DNA from: CAYTIB01 sp964437725
Lineage (GTDB): Bacteria > UBA8248 > JACPRG01 > G963555815
Direction: 5' to 3'
Assembly: GCA_964437725.1 (NCBI GenBank)
Contig: CAYTIB010000005.1
Coordinates: 1-17,743 of the forward strand
Length of the DNA: 17,743 nt
Shown: positions 14,311 through 17,743 of the stretch, one piece after another
Layout of the letters: the number at the start of each line of letters is the position of its first letter
How positions within the stretch are numbered: the stretch's first letter is position 1
Position numbers and translations under genes: made by a program
The notes under the pieces: generated by a model
What the model was told of the DNA's origin: nothing
The model's input: only the letters and a program-made list of their open reading frames with translations
Databases searched by the model: none

Positions 14311-15498
14311 TTATATGATGCCGTCATTTCGCAACGCCTCGATGCTGCTTTTTTCATAACCTAGAAGTTCGCCTAAGATTTTGTCAGTGTGTTGGCCGAG
14401 TAGTGGAGGTGGCAGACGAATCTCAGCGGGGGTGCCGGCGAATTTCACTGGAAGCCCTGGCAAGTGAATTGTTCCCGCTGTGGGGTGGTCTAGCTTCTCT
14501 ACCATTTCCCGATGGAGCACTTGGGGATCCTGGAAGGTTTCATCGATGCTATTAACCGGGCCACAAGGGACTCCTGCATCAGAAATGATTTCGAACCATT
14601 CATTTGCCATACGAGTTCCGATGACCTTTTGAATCATGCTCTCCAGAACGTCCCGGTTTTTTACTCGGTCTGGGTTGGTCAGGAATCGTATGTCCTCCGC
14701 CCACTCTGGGTGATCGATGGCATTGCATAGTCGCTGGTAGAGATTGTCGTTCCCTGCGCCGATAATGACGTATTTGTCCTTGGCCTTGAAATCCCGGTAC
14801 GGAACGATGGATGGGTGGCAGGTACCCCATCGTTTTGGAACTACACCCCCGTTAAGGTAGTTGCTCGCTTGGTTGATGAGGGTGGCCACTTGGGTTTCGA
14901 GAAGTGACAGATCAATTTGCTGTCCTTTCCCAGTCCGTTCCCTTGCGTACAAAGCGGCGGTAATCGATCCGTGGGCGAGCATTCCAGTTGCTACATCGGT
15001 AACGGCGACGCCCACCTTTACTGGTGCCCCATCGGCTTCACCCGTGATGCTCATCAGTCCGCCAATTGCAGAGACAATCACGTCATAGCCAGCAAACTCT
15101 TTGTACGGGCCCGTCGGTCCGTAAGCAGAGATGGAGCAGTAAATAATCTTCGGATTAATCCCTGCGATAGTTTCGTAGTCGGCTCCTAGGCGCTCCATAA
15201 CTCCCGGTTTGAAGTTTTGAATAAATATGTCGCATTTGGCGGCGAGGTCCATAAGAACCCGAATCCCTTTGGGCTCCTTGAGGTTGAGTGTGATACTCAT
15301 TTTGTTACGGTTTACACTGAGGAAGTAGGCGCTTTCCCCATTCAGAAATGGTGGACCCCAATCGCGGGTGTCGTCTCCACGTCCCGGCCGTTCGACTTTG
15401 ATTACATCCGCTCCTAGATCCCCGAGCAACATAGTGCAGTAGGGTCCGACGACAACCTGCGAGAGATCGAGTATGCGGATACCGTCTAAAGGTCCCAT
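14311..15498 (-). CDS. Family III CoA-transferase (CaiB/BaiF type)
   Basis: The 395-residue protein has the family start GPLDGIRILDLSQVVVGPYCTMLLGDLGADVIKVE. The catalytic aspartate is D168 in VGVAVTDVATG, which equals D169 of formyl-CoA transferase. Later signatures are GKGQQIDLSLLET, DAGVPCGPVNSIDE and FLTNPDRVKNRD. These enzymes move CoA between carboxylic acids through aspartyl-CoA intermediates in the cytoplasm; the acid is unknown. ATG 15498 is chosen over an upstream start at 15525 because it begins at MGPLDGIRILDL, the usual N-terminus. The gene faces away from the M24 peptidase, with a promoter in between. Downstream on the same strand are VOC, RidA and TerB genes. Confidence 0.94.
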   Translation of the reverse strand: MGPLDGIRILDLSQVVVGPYCTMLLGDLGADVIKVERPGRGDDTRDWGPPFLNGESAYFLSVNRNKMSITLNLKEPKGIRVLMDLAAKCDIFIQNFKPGVMERLGADYETIAGINPKIIYCSISAYGPTGPYKEFAGYDVIVSAIGGLMSITGEADGAPVKVGVAVTDVATGMLAHGSITAALYARERTGKGQQIDLSLLETQVATLINQASNYLNGGVVPKRWGTCHPSIVPYRDFKAKDKYVIIGAGNDNLYQRLCNAIDHPEWAEDIRFLTNPDRVKNRDVLESMIQKVIGTRMANEWFEIISDAGVPCGPVNSIDETFQDPQVLHREMVEKLDHPTAGTIHLPGLPVKFAGTPAEIRLPPPLLGQHTDKILGELLGYEKSSIEALRNDGII

Positions 15499-15539
15499 TG
15501 AAATTCCCAGTAGAAATAATCTCATGAATAAAATTGAAG

Positions 15540-15568
15540 ATTATAAAGGTGGTAGAAGAGAATGGCCA
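15540..15568 (-). promoter_or_regulatory. Candidate sigma-70-type promoter for the CoA-transferase
   Basis: On the minus strand TGGCCA (15568-15563), four of six to consensus, is followed by a 17-bp spacer and a perfect TATAAT (15545-15540). The -10 lies about 40 bp from the start codon, giving a leader of roughly 35 nt. Confidence 0.5.
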
Positions 15569-15733
15569 CAGGGGGTGCGGTCATGGTACGCTTGGTTTCA
15601 ACCTTGCAAATAGAGTTTAAGCGACTATCCAACTAGCCTGTATTCGCCAGAAATGGCGGTACGGTTGATGGGACGAAATGGAAGGGGCACGTTTCCTACG
15701 GATGAGTGTTCCCGCTTAGGAGATATTAATTCT

Positions 15734-16948
15734 ATGAATAAAATGCCATATGGATGGGGAAGGGTTCCTTTCGAGTTCGAAAATCGCCAGCAATGGGGAG
15801 AAATTCCCTTCCCTGTTGAAGAGTATCAGGGTCGGATTGAAAAGGTTCGCAAAAAGATGAAGGAGTCTCAATTCGATGCGCTTGTTGTTCATGGTTCGCG
15901 TGGTGACCGTGGAGCTATTCGGTATCTAACTAACTTTGAGGATTACTACAAGGGCGACAATATTTGTGTAATTCCCGCAGAGGGGAAGCCCGCCCTCACG
16001 ACCAACTCTATATTTCACGGCGAACCCATGCATTCGGGGATCCAGCACGTTTGGTTGGAGGATGTCCGGTGTGCAGCCCACCCGAGGACAGCATCGGGTG
16101 CTGTCAGTGTTTTTGACCACTTGGGGGACATTCTTGGTGAGTTGGGGCTAAGTGACGGGGCGATTGCTCTGTCGGGTGAATCAGTGGCTATGTTGAGAAA
16201 ATCTCTCGAGGAAATACTTCCGAAGGCCAAGCTCGTGGACGAGGGTAAACTGATGGATGAGGTTATGACCATAAAAAGTCCAGCTGAGGTTGAGGTCCTA
16301 AGGGAAAGCGCTCACGTTGTTGACGAGGCATTGCATGCTTCCATGATTAACGCTAAGCCTGGCGTGAGTGAGAATGAGTTGGCAGCGATAGCTATGGAAG
16401 CGATGTTTCGTAACGGTGCGGAAAACGGTAGTTTCCCGATGGCGCTGTCATCTGGTCCACGATCTGGCTTCAAGCATGTTCCACCGATGAAAAGGCGTAT
16501 GCAAAAGGGGGATTGGGTTTTTGCAGACCTCGGTGGAATATTTAAAGGTTATTCGAGTGATGCTTCACGCCAGAATATTGTTGGCGTTCCCTCGCGAGAG
16601 CAGAGAGATTTCATGGAGGCACAGATTGCCATTGTCGATTCTGTTGTAGCGGAAGCCCGTGCGGGAGTTCGGATTTGTGACTTAGCGAAGATTGGAATTG
16701 AGGAGGCTAAGGCAAGGGAAGTGGAGGATTATCTCTATTTCCGAGGTCATGGGATCGGTACATTCTCTCATGTTCCCCCCTCTATCAATCCTACGAACGA
16801 GTCGATTCTAGAAAAAGACATGGTGTTCTGTTTTGAACCGATGTTGGTTCGGTATGAATTCGGAACTGCTTGTGTTGAAAACATGTACCATGTTACGGAG
16901 GATAGACTAGTCAATTTGAACGAGTGTCCTTGGCGGTATTGGGAGTGA
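15734..16948 (+). CDS. M24-family metallopeptidase (Xaa-Pro peptidase / creatinase fold)
   Basis: From ATG 15734 the protein has 404 residues: a creatinase-type N-terminal domain (about 30-175) and a pita-bread catalytic domain. All five M24 metal ligands are present: D265 (ADLGG), D276 (SSDASR), H339 (RGHGIG), E368 (CFEPM) and E382 (VENMY). Hence a metal-dependent enzyme is expected, and not a metal-free creatinase. H248 (FKHVP) matches the substrate-site histidine. Likely work is removal of N-terminal residues before proline, or hydrolysis of a related amide, in the cytoplasm. AGGAG 11 bp before ATG 15734 favours that start. ATG 15653 is in frame and would add 27 residues with no homologous look. 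Near a hydantoinase and UbiD gene, a catabolic amidase role is possible. Confidence 0.9.
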   Translation: MNKMPYGWGRVPFEFENRQQWGEIPFPVEEYQGRIEKVRKKMKESQFDALVVHGSRGDRGAIRYLTNFEDYYKGDNICVIPAEGKPALTTNSIFHGEPMHSGIQHVWLEDVRCAAHPRTASGAVSVFDHLGDILGELGLSDGAIALSGESVAMLRKSLEEILPKAKLVDEGKLMDEVMTIKSPAEVEVLRESAHVVDEALHASMINAKPGVSENELAAIAMEAMFRNGAENGSFPMALSSGPRSGFKHVPPMKRRMQKGDWVFADLGGIFKGYSSDASRQNIVGVPSREQRDFMEAQIAIVDSVVAEARAGVRICDLAKIGIEEAKAREVEDYLYFRGHGIGTFSHVPPSINPTNESILEKDMVFCFEPMLVRYEFGTACVENMYHVTEDRLVNLNECPWRYWE

Positions 16949-17268
16949 CATCACCTTGCATGTGAAGGTGCGTTCTAGATCCAATTCACCCCTCCGACAT
17001 TCCGGATTTCAAAGGTTGCACTGTTGGAAATTTTTGGTTGCATGGAATTCTATCTTCCAAGGAAATTTCTCAGCCATTCTTCAGCTTGTTTCTTTTCGCT
17101 CTCGCATGTTAGAAGTAAATCGAAATCCTTACACGTTAGGCCGTTTTTGCGGATTGTTTCCGGGGGGCGTTTCTGCGGAGTGTGGTCAATCCGGCTCTTG
17201 GTCGCACTTACGTTTTAATCGTTCTCCTGTTTATCAAGGCACGTATTTTATCCAGTGGAGCAGCTAAT
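16949..17268 (+). other. Noncoding gap between the M24 and UbiD genes
   Basis: This 320-bp stretch holds no protein I can support. The one long frame (16956-17267) gives a Ser/Arg/Trp-rich translation without family resemblance or ribosome-binding site. A perfect 6-bp stem, CACCTT/AAGGTG (16952-16957 with 16965-16970), follows the M24 stop but has no T run, so it is at best a weak terminator. No promoter pair near consensus was found. GGAG at 17257-17260 serves the next gene. Confidence 0.5.
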
Positions 17269-17743
17269 ATGAAGCAGACACAGGCAGCTGTGGGTATCAA
17301 CTCCGCTTTCCAACAGATGCTCGATGAAGGAGAGGTCGTTGTCATTGAGCGAGAGGTGGACAGCGTGCACGAAATTGCCGGTATTTTCATGAAGCTTGAT
17401 GCACTTCGTTACACTCCGGGTGTGCTGTTCCAGAACGTGAAAGGCTACTCCATGCCTGTGGGCGGCACACTTTTTAGCGAGCGAGCAAGGGTCAGGCGGA
17501 TATTGAAAATGTCCGATGATCCACTTGAGTTTAAGCTCGCCTACTTGTCCGCGATGGAACGCGCTCAGGAGGAAATTATGGCTCCTGTTCTCGTTTCGAA
17601 TGGACCCTGTCAGGAGGTTGTTCACACCCAAGACTTTGATGCATTGGCGTTTACACCATCTATCCAGGCTTCTCTAGACGATGGGGGCAAGTATTTTCAG
17701 GCAGCTGTTGTGACCAAAGATCCGGATACCGGTGAGCGAAACA
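17269..17743 (+). CDS. UbiD-family decarboxylase, N-terminal part (runs off the window)
   Basis: The reading frame starts at ATG 17269, 8 bp after GGAG, and stays open for the remaining 158 codons. It matches the N-terminal region of UbiD-like decarboxylases: INSAFQQMLDEGEVVVIEREVD, a GVLFQNVKGYSMPVGGTLF segment (family: LLFENVKGxxMPVxGNLF), and AAVVTKDPDTGERN near the edge, where UbiD has VVxxRDPETGxRN. UbiD enzymes use prenylated FMN to remove or add a carboxyl group on aromatic or unsaturated acids. The E-R-E catalytic residues lie beyond the window and cannot be checked. Substrate is unknown. Confidence 0.88.
   Translation, partial: MKQTQAAVGINSAFQQMLDEGEVVVIEREVDSVHEIAGIFMKLDALRYTPGVLFQNVKGYSMPVGGTLFSERARVRRILKMSDDPLEFKLAYLSAMERAQEEIMAPVLVSNGPCQEVVHTQDFDALAFTPSIQASLDDGGKYFQAAVVTKDPDTGERN

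Noticed and set aside
15604..15632. TTGCAA ... TATCCA as a promoter for the M24 gene
   Set aside because: The -10 matches consensus at only three positions; too weak to annotate.
16956..17267. 103-codon open frame upstream of the UbiD gene
   Set aside because: The translation is Ser/Arg/Trp-rich without protein-like patterning, the frame begins inside a hairpin and has no ribosome-binding site.

Overview
The window is about 17.7 kb of gene-dense bacterial DNA with mid-range GC by eye. The cell is most likely a free-living Gram-negative heterotroph. It has a Sec signal peptide on an ABC-transporter binding protein, an LSGC lipobox on a predicted peptidase, and many catabolic and uptake genes. 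Non-ATG starts are common: I place TTG starts at 1588, 6684, 8801 and 13069 and GTG starts at 636, 5968, 9588, 10448 and 11398, most of them behind good Shine-Dalgarno sequences. No rRNA, tRNA, insertion sequence, CRISPR array, phage gene or origin is visible. The gene mix resembles uncultured marine or soil lineages, but I cannot name the taxon.

Region 1 (1-5093, + strand) looks like one operon. It holds the 3' end of a hydantoinase B / oxoprolinase-type subunit with an extra C-terminal domain, a class IV PLP aminotransferase, a DapB / 2,4-diaminopentanoate dehydrogenase-like NAD(P) enzyme, and two tandem paralogous MFS exporters of the Fsr type. Together they suggest processing of a cyclic amide or amino-acid-like compound, with transport. 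The first ~78 bases are almost pure pyrimidine and may be an assembly-end artefact.

Region 2 (5008-7739) has an exported protein of unknown function on the minus strand whose 3' end overlaps the second MFS gene antisense by 86 bp. A Nudix hydrolase and a YchF-like NTPase with altered motifs follow on the + strand.

Region 3 (7891-12528, + strand) is a complete phosphonate/selenate-type ABC importer (binding protein, ATPase, two permeases). A lipoprotein predicted aminopeptidase follows, ending at a clear intrinsic terminator.

Region 4 (12599-15498, - strand) reads, in transcription order, family III CoA-transferase, VOC-fold protein, RidA-like protein lacking the usual arginine, and TerB-like protein. 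A promoter with a perfect TATAAT lies upstream of the CoA-transferase.

Region 5 (15734-17743, + strand) has an M24 metallopeptidase with all five metal ligands and the 5' part of a UbiD-type decarboxylase that runs off the window.

Nothing here is a recognisable defence system or mobile element. The most system-like stretch is the hydantoinase-aminotransferase-dehydrogenase-double-exporter operon in region 1. The ABC importer, which lacks adjacent C-P lyase or selenium genes, is second.
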